A DNA stretch of 64,000 nt from Skermanella sp. TT6 (GTDB lineage: Bacteria > Pseudomonadota > Alphaproteobacteria > Azospirillales > Azospirillaceae), in the NCBI RefSeq assembly GCF_016653635.2, contig NZ_CP067420.1:508501-572500 (forward strand), given 5' to 3'. Shown here in pieces: positions 46,187-56,750 of this stretch (its first letter is position 1; every line of letters starts with the position of its first letter). Below the pieces are notes generated by a model. The model made no database searches and was not told where the DNA came from. It saw nothing but the letters and a program-made list of their open reading frames with translations. The translations under genes were made by a program, and so were the position numbers.

Positions 46187-46223
46187 CCCGCCCACGCCGC
46201 CTCGCGGCGGATATCCAGGGTAA

Positions 46224-46300
46224 CGGAGTGTAGCTCAGCCTGGTAGAGCACTGTCTTCGGGAGGCAGGGGCCGGAGGTTCGAATCCTCTCACTCCGACCA
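46224..46300 (+). tRNA. tRNA-Pro (anticodon CGG)
   Basis: 77 nt with encoded CCA. Acceptor CGGAGTG pairs with CACTCCG, discriminator A. D-arm TAGCTCAGCCTGGTAGAGCA, anticodon loop TTCGGGA (CGG), T-arm GGTTCGAATCC. Confidence 0.97.
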
Positions 46301-46306
46301 TGATAC

Positions 46307-46339
46307 AAAAAGGGCCTCGGCATCGCCGAGGCCCTTTTT
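46307..46339. terminator. Bidirectional Rho-independent terminator
   Basis: AAAAAGGGCCTCGGC (46307-46321) and its exact complement at 46325-46339 form a 15-bp stem with a 3-nt loop, with T tracts on both strands. It ends tRNA-Pro rightward and the chemoreceptor gene leftward. Confidence 0.95.
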
Positions 46340-46358
46340 GCTGCGGGCCGGTCCGGGC

Positions 46359-48539
46359 TTACGCAGCCCGGATCCGGGTCAGGAAGCCGTCGATGGTGCC
46401 GCGCAGGCGTGCCGCCTCCTGGGAAAGCTGCTCGGAGACCGTCAGGACCTGTTCCGCGGTTCGCCCGGTCTCGACCGCGGCGCTGCTCACATCCGCGATG
46501 GTGCCCGAAACGTTGGAGGTTCCGACCGCGGCTTGCTGAACGTTGCGGGCGATTTCGCCGGTCGCAAGGCTTTGGGCCTGCACCGCGTTGGCGACCGTGG
46601 TGGAGATCCCGTTGATCTCGTTGATGACCGATCCGATGCTCTTGATCCCGGCGGCCGTCTCGCTGGAAACCCGCCGCATGTCGGCGACCTGGGCGCTGAT
46701 GTCCTCGGTGGCGCGGGCCGTCTGGGTGGCGAGACCCTTGACTTCCGCCGCCACGACCGCGAACCCTTTGCCGGCTTCTCCGGCGCGGGCGGCTTCGATG
46801 GTCGCGTTGAGCGCCAGCAAATTGGTCTGGTTGGCGATGGACGAGATCATGTCCACCACCGCCCCGATCCTCTCCGCCGCCGCCGTCAGGCCGATGACCT
46901 GCGTGTCGGCCTCGTCCGCCGACTGTACCGCCCGCTTCGCGATTTCGGTCGAGGAGGACATCTGCTTGCCGATCTCCCGGATGGAAGCTTCCAGTTCCTC
47001 GGTGGCGGCGGCCACGGTCTCCACGTTTGTGCTGGCTTGAAGGGCTGCGGCCGCGACTTCGTTGGCTTGCCGGCTGGTCCGGTCGGCCGTGCCGTTCATC
47101 GCGCGGGCCGTTCCGCCCATTCTGGTCGCCGCTTGATCGATACCGTCGACGGCGGCCGCCACCGCGTTCTCCAACTCGTCCGCCATGGCGAGCATGATCC
47201 GGCGGCGCTCGGCTTCGGCCCGCTCCTGGTCCTCCACGCGCTGGGCCATCATGCGCTTCAGGTCGGTCAGCATCGTCTTCAGCGCGGTGCCCAGGGCGCC
47301 GACTTCGTCTCCCTGGCGGACATCCAGGTCCTGGTCGAAGTTTCCGGCGGCGATCCCTTCGGCGAAGCGCGCCGCTTGCCGGATCGGCCGGGCGATGCCG
47401 CCGGCGACGAACCACATCAGCGCTATCGCGCCGCCTGCCACCGCCACGCCGACCGCGATCTGCAGGAGTGTGTTGATCTCGGCGCGGCGAGTCAGGTCGG
47501 CGCCCAGCTTCGTCGCCTCCGCCACGACTACGGCTTGCGGCACCTTGATCATGACCGACCAAGGCTTTTCGGTGCGGCCGAGCGTGATCGGAGTCATGAC
47601 CTTCAGTTCGCCCGTCCCGGAGTCGAGGTCGACCGCCGCCTGACCGAGGCTGATCCGGGCGATGTCGTCGGCCCAGTTCCGGTTGATCTCGGACAAGGGG
47701 CGTCCGACGAGTTCCGGACGTCCGCTATGGGCGACGATCAACCCCATGTTGCTGAGGATGATGACCTCGTTCTTGCCGCCATACAGCGAGGCGCTGACCG
47801 ACTTGGCCAATTTCTGTATGAAGTCCAGGTTGAAGTCGGCGCCCGCGACGCCGCGGAACTTGCCGCCGATCTTGATGGGCACCGACAGTGTCGCGAGGAA
47901 CACCTGCTTGCCCTGAACGACGTAGGGAAGCGGATCGAGCACGCTTTCCAGGCCGGTTTCCTTCGGGCCGATATACCAGCCACCTTTCATGACGCCGTTG
48001 GGGTGAAGGTCGCGGCTGTCATATTCGACCAGAGGCTGCACCGCGATACGCCCGTTGGGGTCGCGGTTCCAATAGGGGATGAAACGGCCGGTTCCGTCCG
48101 ACCCCTCCCTGGAACTCAGCCGGAACTCGGCGTCGCGTCCGTCAAGGGCATCCGGCTCCCAGGCCGTGTAGGTGCCGTTGAACCGCGGGTTCTTCTCCAG
48201 CACGTTCAGCAGGATACCGTTGATCTGCTTGCGCCGAAGCTCGACCGGCGTGCCGAACTCTTCACCGGAGGCCAGCATCTCGAAAGTGTGAGCCATGGTG
48301 CGGGCCGCGTCCAGGGCGGTTTCCAATTCCACCTGGATGCTGCCGGCTTGGGTCGAGGCGACGGCTTGAAGCGCTTCCTTGGTCTTGCTGTCCAGCAGTT
48401 CGGTAACGTTGCGAGTGACGAAGCTCTGGTTGCTGCTGGTTGAGACAACCCCATAAACTACCAAGGCGGTCGCCGATCCGATAAGGCACAGCCCGGCCAA
48501 AGCTGCGATCTTCGTTTGAATGGATTTCAGTTTTATCAT
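46359..48539 (-). CDS. Methyl-accepting chemotaxis protein with dCache sensor
   Basis: 726-aa transmembrane chemoreceptor. TM1 about 12-34, a periplasmic dCache_1-like sensor (35-340; [51 protein letters not shown]), TM2 about 350-372, HAMP to about 430, then the signalling domain with the invariant hairpin [19 protein letters not shown] followed by [21 protein letters not shown]. It feeds CheA/CheW. The ligand is probably a small organic molecule, but no specific ligand motif was checked. Confidence 0.95.
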   Translation of the reverse strand: MIKLKSIQTKIAALAGLCLIGSATALVVYGVVSTSSNQSFVTRNVTELLDSKTKEALQAVASTQAGSIQVELETALDAARTMAHTFEMLASGEEFGTPVELRRKQINGILLNVLEKNPRFNGTYTAWEPDALDGRDAEFRLSSREGSDGTGRFIPYWNRDPNGRIAVQPLVEYDSRDLHPNGVMKGGWYIGPKETGLESVLDPLPYVVQGKQVFLATLSVPIKIGGKFRGVAGADFNLDFIQKLAKSVSASLYGGKNEVIILSNMGLIVAHSGRPELVGRPLSEINRNWADDIARISLGQAAVDLDSGTGELKVMTPITLGRTEKPWSVMIKVPQAVVVAEATKLGADLTRRAEINTLLQIAVGVAVAGGAIALMWFVAGGIARPIRQAARFAEGIAAGNFDQDLDVRQGDEVGALGTALKTMLTDLKRMMAQRVEDQERAEAERRRIMLAMADELENAVAAAVDGIDQAATRMGGTARAMNGTADRTSRQANEVAAAALQASTNVETVAAATEELEASIREIGKQMSSSTEIAKRAVQSADEADTQVIGLTAAAERIGAVVDMISSIANQTNLLALNATIEAARAGEAGKGFAVVAAEVKGLATQTARATEDISAQVADMRRVSSETAAGIKSIGSVINEINGISTTVANAVQAQSLATGEIARNVQQAAVGTSNVSGTIADVSSAAVETGRTAEQVLTVSEQLSQEAARLRGTIDGFLTRIRAA

Positions 48540-49183
48540 GGTTCTTATCCACTCCTGAGCGGTTCCGCTTTCCTGGCGGGAGCTTCAAGTCTTTGCGAGC
48601 CGGCAAGAAATTACCCTGTCCAGAAAAGCACCCTCAATTCTTGCCTGAGTTAGTTTAAATAAAAGTAGAAATCTTAGCGCTTATTGTCGTGGCAAGTTGT
48701 CACGCTTCGAAAGTTTATATCATGTTTGTCTTACGTCGTCCGTCTGATCATGAATCGTACCGGATCCTGACGTAATGTATCCTTGGCAGAGAAAGGAATT
48801 TTCTTGATGGCCGCATCTATCGGAGGATCGGGGATCGAGACCAATCCTTATGCCAGTGATGGTGAGGAAGGCTTGGCAAGAATCCGATAAAGCCGTTGCG
48901 GCCGAGCAAGGAGGGTGATCCGCGCCGCCATGGTGCGACAACGGCCTTTTCCCTGGAACCATGCTTTCACTGGCGGTGCTTCAGTATGGGTCCCCGGAGC
49001 GCCGCTTCGATGGCTGGCGATCAGCGGCACGCGCAGCTTCCGATCGCCGGCTCATTCGGCGGCATCGCGCCGGGGTCCGCATGGCGCTCTTCGCCGCCGG
49101 AACGACGCGCCCGGCAGGCATGATTGTCCATGGTGACCGGAGCATGGATGGAGGGTGCCGGCTTTCTCCGGGCCTAGCCGTTC
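48540..49183. other. Intergenic region between chemoreceptor and DivL-like genes
   Basis: A 644-bp stretch. The 48620-48790 part is AT-rich and probably holds the chemoreceptor promoter. Open frames on both strands around 48850-49240 have no ribosome sites, and I recognise no product. No RNA gene or clear repeat was found. Confidence 0.45.
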
Positions 49184-51703
49184 CTAGGTTCCGGCGCGGA
49201 CCGTGTCGGCGGGCTGGGCGGAAGCGCTGGCCCTGACCGGCAGGATGCAGCGGATGCAGGTGCCCTCGTTCACGCGGCTTTCGATCTCGACCCGGCCGCC
49301 GTGCAGCTCGATGAAGCTCTTGACCAGCGACAGGCCCAGGCCGGCCCCGGTCTGGCGGGCCTGGGGGTTGGCCCGCTCGAAGCGGCCGAACACCCGCTCC
49401 TGGTCGGCCGCCGGGATGCCGATGCCGGTGTCGCTCACCGCCAGCACGAAGGAGCCGCCGACCCGTTCGGCGGAAACCAGGATCCTGCCGCCCGGCGGGG
49501 TGAACTTGATGGCGTTGCTGATCAGGTTGAACACCGCCTGCTTCAGCCGCTTCTCGTCGGCCTCGATCGTGCCGATGTCGTCGGCATGCTCGATTTCCAG
49601 CCTCAGGTTCTGCTTGCGCGCCCAGTCGCGGGTCAGACCCAGCACGCTGCCGAGCAAGGCGGGGATGTCGACCGGCGCCCGCTCCAGCACCATGAAGCCT
49701 GCCTCGACCGTGGCCAGGTCCAGGATGTCGTTGATCAGCAGCAGCAGCCGCTGGCCGCTGTCCAGCACGGCGCGGCTGTATTCGAGCTGGCGCTCGTTCA
49801 GTTCGCCGAAATACTGGTTCGCCAGGATCTCCGCGAAGCCCATGATGGCGTTCAGCGGCGTCCGCAGCTGGTAGGACACGTTGGCGATGAACTCCGCCTT
49901 CAGGCGGTCGGCCGCCTCCAGCGCCGCGTTGCGCTCGCGCAGCGCCTGCTCGACCCTGACGCTGTCGGTGACGTCCAGGAAACTGGTCAGCACCGCGCCG
50001 TCGGGCAGCGGCACGCTGGAGAATTCGACGACCGAGCCGTCCGCCCGCTCGATCCGGCCGTTGCGCGCGGCCCGCTCCAGGGTGCTCGCGATGCTCTCGT
50101 TCTTGAACCCGTCCCAGTCGTTGCCGAAGTCGAAGAAGTCCTTCATCTTCTCGACCAGCTCGACCAGGTGCGGCTCGCCGTTCAGGTCCTCGGACCGCAG
50201 CCGCCAGATCCGGGCATAGGCCGGGTTCGACAGCTTCAGCCTGCCGTCGCCGCCGAACACCGCGATGCCTTCGGCCAGGTTGTCCAGGCTCTCCTGCTGG
50301 ACCGCCATCAAGGTGTTGTAGGAGGACTCCAGCGCCAGCGCGTTGGTCACGTCCTCCAGGATGAACATCAGGCCGCCGAAGGGGTGCGGGACCAGCAGCA
50401 TGCGCAGCGTCGTGCCGTCCGGAAGGTGGAGCAGGTCCTCGGCCGGTTCGATCAGGGAAGTGAACTTGGACAGCTGCTCGCGCTTGTAGCGCGGGAAGTC
50501 GGCATGCTCCGGCAGGCGCCGGCGAGCCCGCAGGTCCTCCATCACCTCGCCGTAGGTCGGCTCGGTCTCCAGCCATCCCTCGTCCAGGCCCCAGAGCGAG
50601 ACATAGGCCTGGTTGAAGAACAGCAGGCGGGTGTCGGCGCCGTAGATCGCGATCGGCGAGCCCAGCTGTTCCAGCACTTCGCCGTGGGCGGCGATGTGGC
50701 GGTTCAGTTCCCGGCGCAGGTCCTCCTGGGGCGTCAGGTCGAGCGCGTAGCCGACCAGCATGGCCGCCTGCGATCCCGCGGCCTCCGCCGCCGGGGCCAC
50801 GGAGACCACGGGGGCCTCGGTGACCTCGATCAGGCGGCGCGCGCCGTCGATGACCAGGTGCTGGGTTTCCGACCGGGCGGCACCGTCGGCCCTGGCCTGT
50901 TCGGCGAGCGACCGGCGCGGCCCGTCGAGCGGCGCCGGCACCAGTTCGCTCTGCCGCTCCAGCGCCTGGTCGCGGGTAAGGTCGAGCGCGTCGGCATAGG
51001 CCTTGTTGCACCAGGCGATCGACAGGTCCCGGCGGCGCAGCCAGATCGGGAAGGGGACCCGGTCGAGCGCCGCGCGGATCTCCTCCAGCGTTTGGAGGGC
51101 GGCCGTGCGGGCCTGGGTCTGGCGGGTGATCTCGCCCGTGATGTGGCCGATGTCGCGGGCCCACAGGACGTCGAAGCTCTCCCCGCTGCCCGGACCGCCC
51201 CGGCTCCCGGCGCCGCGCGACCCGCTCAGTTCCAGCACCCGGCCGCCGTCCGCCGTCGTGACCACGATCCGGAAGGGCTTCCCGGTCCGGCGCAGATGCC
51301 CGAAGGCGCCGTTGAGCGCCGCCGCGTCGCTCGGCGCCAGGGCGGTCTCGATATCCTCCAGCCGGTCGCAGCGCCCGATCCCGAGCAGCCCGGCGAATCC
51401 GGGGGAAATCGCGTGGGTGCCGTCCGGGCTCCAGCCGCACCAGGCATCCGGGGAGGCCGACAGCAGCGCCTCCAGCCGGTCGATCTCTCCCTGCAGGTCC
51501 GCCGCCCGCTTCGACTTGCCGCGCACCCGGAGGGTCTGCAAGGCAAGGCCGACGACCCCCGCCAGGGCCGCCGCGCCCAGCGTGATCATCGACCCGCTGG
51601 GCCCCAAGTCGACGGCCGGAGTCTGCGCGCAGGCCGACGTCGCCGTCAGTGTCGCGCCGGCGGCAGCCAGGAGGATCGTGTGTTTTGAAGCCAGCGTTCT
51701 CAC
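49184..51703 (-). CDS. divL: DivL-like multi-PAS histidine-kinase homologue with tyrosine in the H-box
   Basis: 839 aa: N-terminal hydrophobic segment and membrane anchor (about 8-60), several PAS-like regions (80-190, 210-330, 340-450, 475-590), DHp domain and HATPase (N-box NLISNAIKFTPPGG, G1 DTGIGIPA, G2 TGAGLGLSLVKSF). The H-box reads EFIANVSYQLRTPLNAIMGF: Tyr611 replaces the phospho-accepting His. This substitution and the ANVSY-x-LRTPL wording are the mark of Caulobacter DivL, the tyrosine pseudo-kinase that tunes CckA-CtrA signalling. ATP-binding boxes appear intact. Assignment as DivL orthologue is strong inference. Confidence 0.85.
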   Translation of the reverse strand: MRTLASKHTILLAAAGATLTATSACAQTPAVDLGPSGSMITLGAAALAGVVGLALQTLRVRGKSKRAADLQGEIDRLEALLSASPDAWCGWSPDGTHAISPGFAGLLGIGRCDRLEDIETALAPSDAAALNGAFGHLRRTGKPFRIVVTTADGGRVLELSGSRGAGSRGGPGSGESFDVLWARDIGHITGEITRQTQARTAALQTLEEIRAALDRVPFPIWLRRRDLSIAWCNKAYADALDLTRDQALERQSELVPAPLDGPRRSLAEQARADGAARSETQHLVIDGARRLIEVTEAPVVSVAPAAEAAGSQAAMLVGYALDLTPQEDLRRELNRHIAAHGEVLEQLGSPIAIYGADTRLLFFNQAYVSLWGLDEGWLETEPTYGEVMEDLRARRRLPEHADFPRYKREQLSKFTSLIEPAEDLLHLPDGTTLRMLLVPHPFGGLMFILEDVTNALALESSYNTLMAVQQESLDNLAEGIAVFGGDGRLKLSNPAYARIWRLRSEDLNGEPHLVELVEKMKDFFDFGNDWDGFKNESIASTLERAARNGRIERADGSVVEFSSVPLPDGAVLTSFLDVTDSVRVEQALRERNAALEAADRLKAEFIANVSYQLRTPLNAIMGFAEILANQYFGELNERQLEYSRAVLDSGQRLLLLINDILDLATVEAGFMVLERAPVDIPALLGSVLGLTRDWARKQNLRLEIEHADDIGTIEADEKRLKQAVFNLISNAIKFTPPGGRILVSAERVGGSFVLAVSDTGIGIPAADQERVFGRFERANPQARQTGAGLGLSLVKSFIELHGGRVEIESRVNEGTCIRCILPVRASASAQPADTVRAGT

Positions 51704-51864
51704 GGGGAGGGTGTTAGTTAACCTAGTTTAACTCAATCGATGAACGACGTTACATAAACGATCGGCTTTCGTCCATCCTTACGCCCTTGGCGGGCAGCTC
51801 TTTCGGCCTTGGGGGCGGATTTTTTCTTTGGATCGACGTCCGATAAACCTGCGGGTGAGGAGTG

Positions 51865-51892
51865 GCGGGCGGCGGGCGCGCCCGCCGCCCGC
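51865..51892. terminator. Perfect 14-bp GC hairpin
   Basis: GCGGGCGGCGGGCG followed directly by its complement, 21 bp past the end of the leftward small gene at 51913. No T tract, so it may only stabilise the transcript end. Confidence 0.5.
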
Positions 51893-51912
51893 GGTTCCTT
51901 ACGTCGGGTGGT

Positions 51913-52140
51913 CTACTGGTTGGGGGACCGGGTTATGGTCTTGATCGGCCCGCGCGGATTGCCGGACATTTCGGCGATCTTGCGGTCCTGTGCCTCGATG
52001 ATGGCGCGTGCCGGCTCGTCGCCGTCGAGGCCGCCGACTTCGGAGCTGGGAACCTTGCGGTTCGATGTCTTGACGCCATCCTGGTACACGACGTCGAACA
52101 GGACGTACGCGTTGTCGGTCGGCTGCTTTTTTCGGGCCAT
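51913..52140 (-). CDS. Small hypothetical protein
   Basis: 75 aa: MARKKQPTDNAYVLFDVVYQ, then DGVKTSNRKVPSSEVGGLDGD, ending AIIEAQDRKIAEMSGNPRGP. Soluble, mixed charge, no family recognised with certainty. An in-frame ATG 30 bases upstream is possible, but the opening used here looks more natural. Similar short proteins with the DGxxxSNRKVP pattern seem to occur in Azospirillum-type genomes, from memory. Confidence 0.6.
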   Translation of the reverse strand: MARKKQPTDNAYVLFDVVYQDGVKTSNRKVPSSEVGGLDGDEPARAIIEAQDRKIAEMSGNPRGPIKTITRSPNQ

Positions 52141-52220
52141 TGCCCCTCTCCCGATGCGATGCAGGGTCAACGGACTTCTTTAGGGCATCGGATCGACCTG
52201 CCGACACCGTATCTATAGGC

Positions 52221-52427
52221 CTATGACGTTCGGTTCGGGGCGGTCTCGCCCTGTGCGACATCGGCCTGGCCCTCGCCGGCGGGATCATCGTCCGACGTCT
52301 CCGGGCCGTGGGAAGCCTTGCGCTGGGCAACGGCCTCCTCCTTCTGGCGAAGCTTCTCCTGCTTCTTCTGTTCCTTGGCGCGATTGCGGTCGGCGCGCTG
52401 CTGGTTGTAGTTGGGCTTGAATGCCAT
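52221..52427 (-). CDS. Small basic coiled-coil protein
   Basis: 68 aa. MAFKPNYNQQRADRNRAKEQ followed by KKQEKLRQKEEAVAQRKA is a highly charged helix, then an acidic Ser/Asp tail. AGGAGG sits 6 bases before the ATG. This composition is common among short alphaproteobacterial proteins of unknown role. It is divergent from ubiA. Confidence 0.65.
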   Translation of the reverse strand: MAFKPNYNQQRADRNRAKEQKKQEKLRQKEEAVAQRKASHGPETSDDDPAGEGQADVAQGETAPNRTS

Positions 52428-52571
52428 GGAACCTCCTGGGACTGGCGCGCACTGTAGCACGCCGGCCCGACGCCACCGCAACCCCCCGCCGCACGCTTTC
52501 GCGGATTCCGGCCGATCGCCGGGTACCGGTCGGCGGCGGTCTGGGCTAGAGTGCCCGCGCCGGAAATCACC

Positions 52572-53552
52572 ATGACCATCGCCAGGCCCGACGGACGGAT
52601 GCCACCCATGACGCCAGCCCCAGCCCCGATCGGCGCCGCGGAACCGAACCGCGACGGGTTCACCGACATCCGGCCCGACGGGTGGATCGACCGCCATGCC
52701 CCGGCTGCCGTGCGGCCCTACCTGAAGCTGGCGCGGCTGGACCGCCCGATCGGGACCTGGCTGCTGCTGTTCCCCTGCTGGTGGAGCCAGGCGCTGGCGA
52801 CCCAGGGCTGGCCCGATCCCTGGATGATGATCCTGTTCGGGATCGGCGCCGTCGTGATGCGCGGCGCCGGCTGCACGGTGAACGACATCCTGGACCGGGA
52901 CATCGACGGCCGGGTGGAGCGGACCCGGACCCGGCCGATCCCCAGCGGGCAGGTGACGGTGCGCCAGGCGCTGGCGTTCCTGGTGCTCCAGATGCTGGTC
53001 GGCTTGGCGGTGCTGGTGCAGTTCAACCTCTTCACGATAGCGCTCGGGGCGGCGTCCCTGGTCCTGGTCTTCACCTATCCGCTGATGAAGCGGATCACTT
53101 GGTGGCCCCAGGCCTTCCTGGGACTGACCTTCAATTGGGGCGCGCTGGTCGGCTGGGCGGCGGTGACGGGCGGGCTCGACCTGCCGGCGCTTCTCCTCTA
53201 CGCCGCCGGGATCGTCTGGACGCTGGGATACGACACGATCTACGCCCACCAGGACAAGGAGGACGACGCCCGCATCGGCGTCAAGTCGACGGCGCTGCGC
53301 CTGGGCGACGCCTCCAAGATCTGGATCTACGGCTTCTACACGCTGACCTATGGCGGGCTGCTCGCGGCCGGGCTGGCCGCCGGGCTGGGCCTCTGGTTCC
53401 AGCTCCTGCTGACGGCGGCGCTGCTCCAGCTCGCCTGGCAGGTCGGGACCTGGCGGCCGGACGATCCGGCGGACTGCCTGTCCAAGTTCAAGTCGAACCG
53501 CTGGTTCGGCTGGCTGGTGCTGGGCGCCATCGTCGCAGGCCGGGTGCTGTGA
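52572..53552 (+). CDS. ubiA: 4-hydroxybenzoate polyprenyltransferase
   Basis: 326-aa intramembrane prenyltransferase joining the polyprenyl tail to 4-hydroxybenzoate in ubiquinone synthesis. First Asp-rich motif [19 protein letters not shown], second [20 protein letters not shown]; about eight membrane helices between and after. The start may be at 52572 or 52599; a GTG exists at 52551. It pairs functionally with the polyprenyl synthase at 45069 and UbiD at 55124. Confidence 0.94.
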   Translation: MTIARPDGRMPPMTPAPAPIGAAEPNRDGFTDIRPDGWIDRHAPAAVRPYLKLARLDRPIGTWLLLFPCWWSQALATQGWPDPWMMILFGIGAVVMRGAGCTVNDILDRDIDGRVERTRTRPIPSGQVTVRQALAFLVLQMLVGLAVLVQFNLFTIALGAASLVLVFTYPLMKRITWWPQAFLGLTFNWGALVGWAAVTGGLDLPALLLYAAGIVWTLGYDTIYAHQDKEDDARIGVKSTALRLGDASKIWIYGFYTLTYGGLLAAGLAAGLGLWFQLLLTAALLQLAWQVGTWRPDDPADCLSKFKSNRWFGWLVLGAIVAGRVL

Positions 53553-53610
53553 CCGGCTGACCCGGCGAATCCGCTTGCGCGGTGCCGGGGCGTATGGGCA
53601 ACTCCGCGCC

Positions 53611-54294
53611 ATGACCATCACCGCCCCCACCAGCGACTCCGATGCCGGCCGTCAGGCCTTCGTCCGGGCGAACACCGAGCTCGCGGCGCCGCCGCTGCTG
53701 CCGGAAATCCTGCTTCACCTCGCGACCCAGGTGACGCCGCTGTGGGAGGCGACGGAGGCGAGCCTCGCCGCCTGCAACCTGCCGCCGCCCTACTGGGCCT
53801 TCGCCTGGCCGGGCGGCCGGGCGGTGGCCCGCCACGTCCTGGACGATCCGGGCCTGGTGGCGGGGCGCCGGGTGCTCGACTTCGCGTCGGGCAGCGGCAT
53901 GGCCGCCATCGCCGCCGCCAAGACCGGCGCCGCCCGCGTGGCGGCGGTGGAGATCGACGATTTCGCGGTCGCGGCGATCGGGCTCAACGCGGCGGCGAAC
54001 GGCGTGACGCTGGACGTGCTGCGGGACGACATCGTCGGCCGCCCGCTGCCCGGGATCGACGTGATCCTGGCCGGCGACGTCTGCTACGAGCGGCCCATGG
54101 CCGAGCGGGTGATCGCCTGGCTGCGCGACTTGGCGCGCGGCGGCACGCTGGTCATCCTGGGCGACCCCGGCCGCGCCTACCTGCCCAAGTCCGGCCTGGA
54201 GGCGCTGGCCCGCTTCGCCGTGCCGACCTCCCTGGACCTGGAGGACCGGGAGGTTCGCGACACCACGGTGTGGCGGCTGCTGGGCGAGGATTAG
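53611..54294 (+). CDS. SAM-dependent methyltransferase, ETF-beta/PrmA-like
   Basis: 227 aa. Motif I RVLDFASGSGMAAIAAAKTGA, acidic strand AVEIDDFA, and the post-I block VILAGDVCYERPMAERVIAW. The N-terminal half (ATEASLAACNLPPPYWAFAW then PGGRAVARHVL) is typical of the family that includes electron-transfer flavoprotein beta-subunit lysine methyltransferase. Its stop overlaps the end of the convergent downstream gene by 4 bp. The true substrate protein is not known here. Confidence 0.8.
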   Translation: MTITAPTSDSDAGRQAFVRANTELAAPPLLPEILLHLATQVTPLWEATEASLAACNLPPPYWAFAWPGGRAVARHVLDDPGLVAGRRVLDFASGSGMAAIAAAKTGAARVAAVEIDDFAVAAIGLNAAANGVTLDVLRDDIVGRPLPGIDVILAGDVCYERPMAERVIAWLRDLARGGTLVILGDPGRAYLPKSGLEALARFAVPTSLDLEDREVRDTTVWRLLGED

Positions 54295-55016
54295 GCCGGC
54301 CTGAGGGCTTCCCGCGCCAGCGCCGCCGTCTGCTCCGCGCGATAATCCGGGTCGGTGACGACGGCGTGGACGAAGCCGGCGAGAGTGCTCCCCGGGGCGA
54401 GCCGGGTCCGGACGGCTTCCAGAACGCCCGGCTGGTCCAGGGCGGGCCAGGTCCGGCCGGCGCAGGGGATCGCGGCCAGGGCGACCGGCCGGCCGTCGAT
54501 CGCCAGGGCGCCGCGCCGGCTGAGATAGGCATCGGCGGAATCGATCGCGCCCAGCCCGTCGATCTCCAGCCGGATGCCGTCCAGCCCCCGGCGGTCGTAA
54601 TTGACGCCGATCCCCTCGGTCGCGTCCATCCGCTCCAGCTCGGCCCCGGTCAGCCACTGCACGGCGATCTCGACCACCGCGTCGGGAGCGGGGCCGGGCA
54701 CCGGGTGCAGGGTGGCCGGCAGGGCGCCGTAGCGGGTGAAATGGGCCGAATAGACCACGTCGAACCCGGCCAGCCTGCCGCACAGTACGGGGATCGCGAG
54801 GGGGTGCGGCCAGTCCCCGAACTTCCGGGCCAGCTGTTCGGGCGCCCGGTTGGAGCCGCAGGCGATCACCGGCACCCGGTCCGCCAGCAGCGCCGGCAGG
54901 CCGGCCGGAAGCGGATGCTGCGCTCCGTCGCGGAACAGGTAGGAGCAGGCCGGGAACGCGTAGGGATAGCCGGAGGCCAGCGCCACGACCGCGGGGTTTA
55001 TAGGGGAGGAAGCCAT
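54291..55016 (-). CDS. Hypothetical protein, possibly gamma-glutamylcyclotransferase-like
   Basis: 241 aa, soluble. VPVIACGSNRAPEQLARKFG has the G-S-N loop of the gamma-glutamylcyclotransferase fold, followed by CGRLAGFDVVYSAHFTRYGA then LPATLHPVPG. An acidic residue comparable to the catalytic Glu could be that of MDATEGIGVNYDRRGL. The fold assignment is tentative. GGGGAGGAAGCC lies before the ATG at 55016. It is divergent from ubiD, 107 bp between starts. Confidence 0.55.
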   Translation of the reverse strand: MASSPINPAVVALASGYPYAFPACSYLFRDGAQHPLPAGLPALLADRVPVIACGSNRAPEQLARKFGDWPHPLAIPVLCGRLAGFDVVYSAHFTRYGALPATLHPVPGPAPDAVVEIAVQWLTGAELERMDATEGIGVNYDRRGLDGIRLEIDGLGAIDSADAYLSRRGALAIDGRPVALAAIPCAGRTWPALDQPGVLEAVRTRLAPGSTLAGFVHAVVTDPDYRAEQTAALAREALRPA

Positions 55017-55123
55017 GCCGCCGACGGTGCCGTGTTCGCCCCGGCACGTCAATCCGCTTGACGCGGCGCCGCCCAGGGCGATGTTAGGCCGACTTCCTTC
55101 CCGCCGTCAGAGATGCTGATCCG

Positions 55124-56635
55124 ATGCCCTATTCCTCCCTGCGCGATTTCATGGACCGGCTGGAGCGCTCGGGCCGGCTCGTCCGGGTCAAGACGCCGGT
55201 CTCGCCCGTGCTGGAGATGACCGAGATCCACACGAGGCTGCTGGCGCAGAAGGGGCCGGCGGTGCTGTTCGAGAACGTCGTCCGGCCGGACGGGTCGCGC
55301 TACGAGATGCCCGTCCTGATCAACCTGTTCGGCACGGTGGAGCGGGTCGCCTGGGGCATGGACCGGGAGCCGAACCAGCTGCGCGGCGTCGGCGAGACGC
55401 TGGCCTTCCTGCGCCAGCCGGAGCCGCCGGGCGGTTTCCGGGAGGCCCTGGAGCTGATCCCGCTGGCCAGGACCGTGCTGTCCATGAAGCCGAAGACGGT
55501 GTCCTCGGCGCCCTGCCAGGAGGTCGTGCTGAAGGGCGACGACATCGACCTGGGCCGCCTGCCGATCCAGGGCTGCTGGCCGGGCGAGCCGGCTCCCCTG
55601 ATCACCTGGCCGCTGGTCGTGACCAAGGGGCCGGGCAGGAAGCGCGAGGACGACTTCAACCTCGGCATCTACCGCATGCAGGTGACCGGCCGGAACACCA
55701 CGCTGATGCGCTGGCTGAAGCACCGGGGCGGCGCCCAGCACCACCGGCGCTGGGCGGCCTCGGGCAAGCGCGAGCCCCTGCCGGCCGCCGCCGTGCTGGG
55801 GGCCGACCCCGGCACCATCCTAGCCGCCGTCACGCCGGTGCCGGACACCTTGTCGGAATACCAGTTCGCCGGGCTGCTGCGCGGCCGCAAGGTCGAGCTG
55901 GTGGATTGCAAGACCATCCCGCTGAAGGTCCCGGCCCAGGCGGAGATCGTGATCGAGGGGCTGGTCAGCCTGGACGAGTACGGCGACGAGGGGCCGTACG
56001 GCGACCATACCGGCTATTACAACGCGGTCGAGCCGTTCCCGGTCTTCCACGTCACCGCCATCACCATGCGGCGGAACCCGATATACCTCTCCACCTTCAC
56101 CGGCCGTCCGCCCGACGAGCCGAGCGTGCTGGGCGAGGCGCTGAACGAGGTCTTCATCCCCCTGCTGGTCCAGCAGTTCCCCGAGATCGTGGACTTCTGG
56201 CTGCCGCCCGAGGGCTGCTCCTACCGCATCGCCGTGGTGTCCATGAAGAAGGCCTACCCGGGCCACGCCAAGCGCGTGATGATGGGCGTCTGGTCGTTCC
56301 TGCGCCAGTTCATGTACACCAAGTGGGTCATCGTCGTGGACGACGACATCGACGCGCGGGACTGGAAGGACGTGATGTGGGCCGTCTCCACCCGCATGGA
56401 CCCGGCCCGCGACATCACCGTGGTGGAGGGCACGCCGATCGACTACCTGGACTTCGCCAGCCCGGAAAGCGGTCTCGGCGGCAAGGTCGGCCTGGACGCC
56501 ACCAACAAATGGCCGCCGGAGACCAAGCGCGAATGGGGCCAGCAACTCCGCATGACCGACGAGGTGATCGAGGAGGTCACCCGCAAGTGGGACAGCTACG
56601 GCATCCCGCTGCACGGCAAGCCGATCTGGAAATAA
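55124..56635 (+). CDS. ubiD: UbiD family decarboxylase (4-hydroxy-3-polyprenylbenzoate decarboxylase)
   Basis: 503-aa prenylated-FMN dependent decarboxylase of ubiquinone synthesis. [20 protein letters not shown] (prFMN/Mn region), [15 protein letters not shown] with the catalytic Glu region, and [17 protein letters not shown] followed by STRMDP are diagnostic. Length is as expected. UbiX, which supplies prFMN, is not in the window. Confidence 0.95.
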   Translation: MPYSSLRDFMDRLERSGRLVRVKTPVSPVLEMTEIHTRLLAQKGPAVLFENVVRPDGSRYEMPVLINLFGTVERVAWGMDREPNQLRGVGETLAFLRQPEPPGGFREALELIPLARTVLSMKPKTVSSAPCQEVVLKGDDIDLGRLPIQGCWPGEPAPLITWPLVVTKGPGRKREDDFNLGIYRMQVTGRNTTLMRWLKHRGGAQHHRRWAASGKREPLPAAAVLGADPGTILAAVTPVPDTLSEYQFAGLLRGRKVELVDCKTIPLKVPAQAEIVIEGLVSLDEYGDEGPYGDHTGYYNAVEPFPVFHVTAITMRRNPIYLSTFTGRPPDEPSVLGEALNEVFIPLLVQQFPEIVDFWLPPEGCSYRIAVVSMKKAYPGHAKRVMMGVWSFLRQFMYTKWVIVVDDDIDARDWKDVMWAVSTRMDPARDITVVEGTPIDYLDFASPESGLGGKVGLDATNKWPPETKREWGQQLRMTDEVIEEVTRKWDSYGIPLHGKPIWK

Positions 56636-56638
56636 GGA

Positions 56639-56660
56639 GAATACAAGAGAACTTGTATTC
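56639..56660. terminator. Perfect 9-bp hairpin after ubiD
   Basis: GAATACAAG-AGAA-CTTGTATTC begins 4 bp past the ubiD stop. AT-rich and without T run; it could be an attenuated terminator or an operator. Confidence 0.45.
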
Positions 56661-56750
56661 GGGATTGGATCTGGACATGTTTCGGATTAACATACCTCGA
56701 AATCGCGTGCGGTGACGGGTGCCAAGGCACGGTTCGATACGTGGATTGTC

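Noticed and set aside
48850-49240. Short plus-strand open frames between the chemoreceptor and divL-like genes
   Set aside because: Arg/Ala/Ser-rich noise typical of GC-rich spacer; no ribosome binding site.
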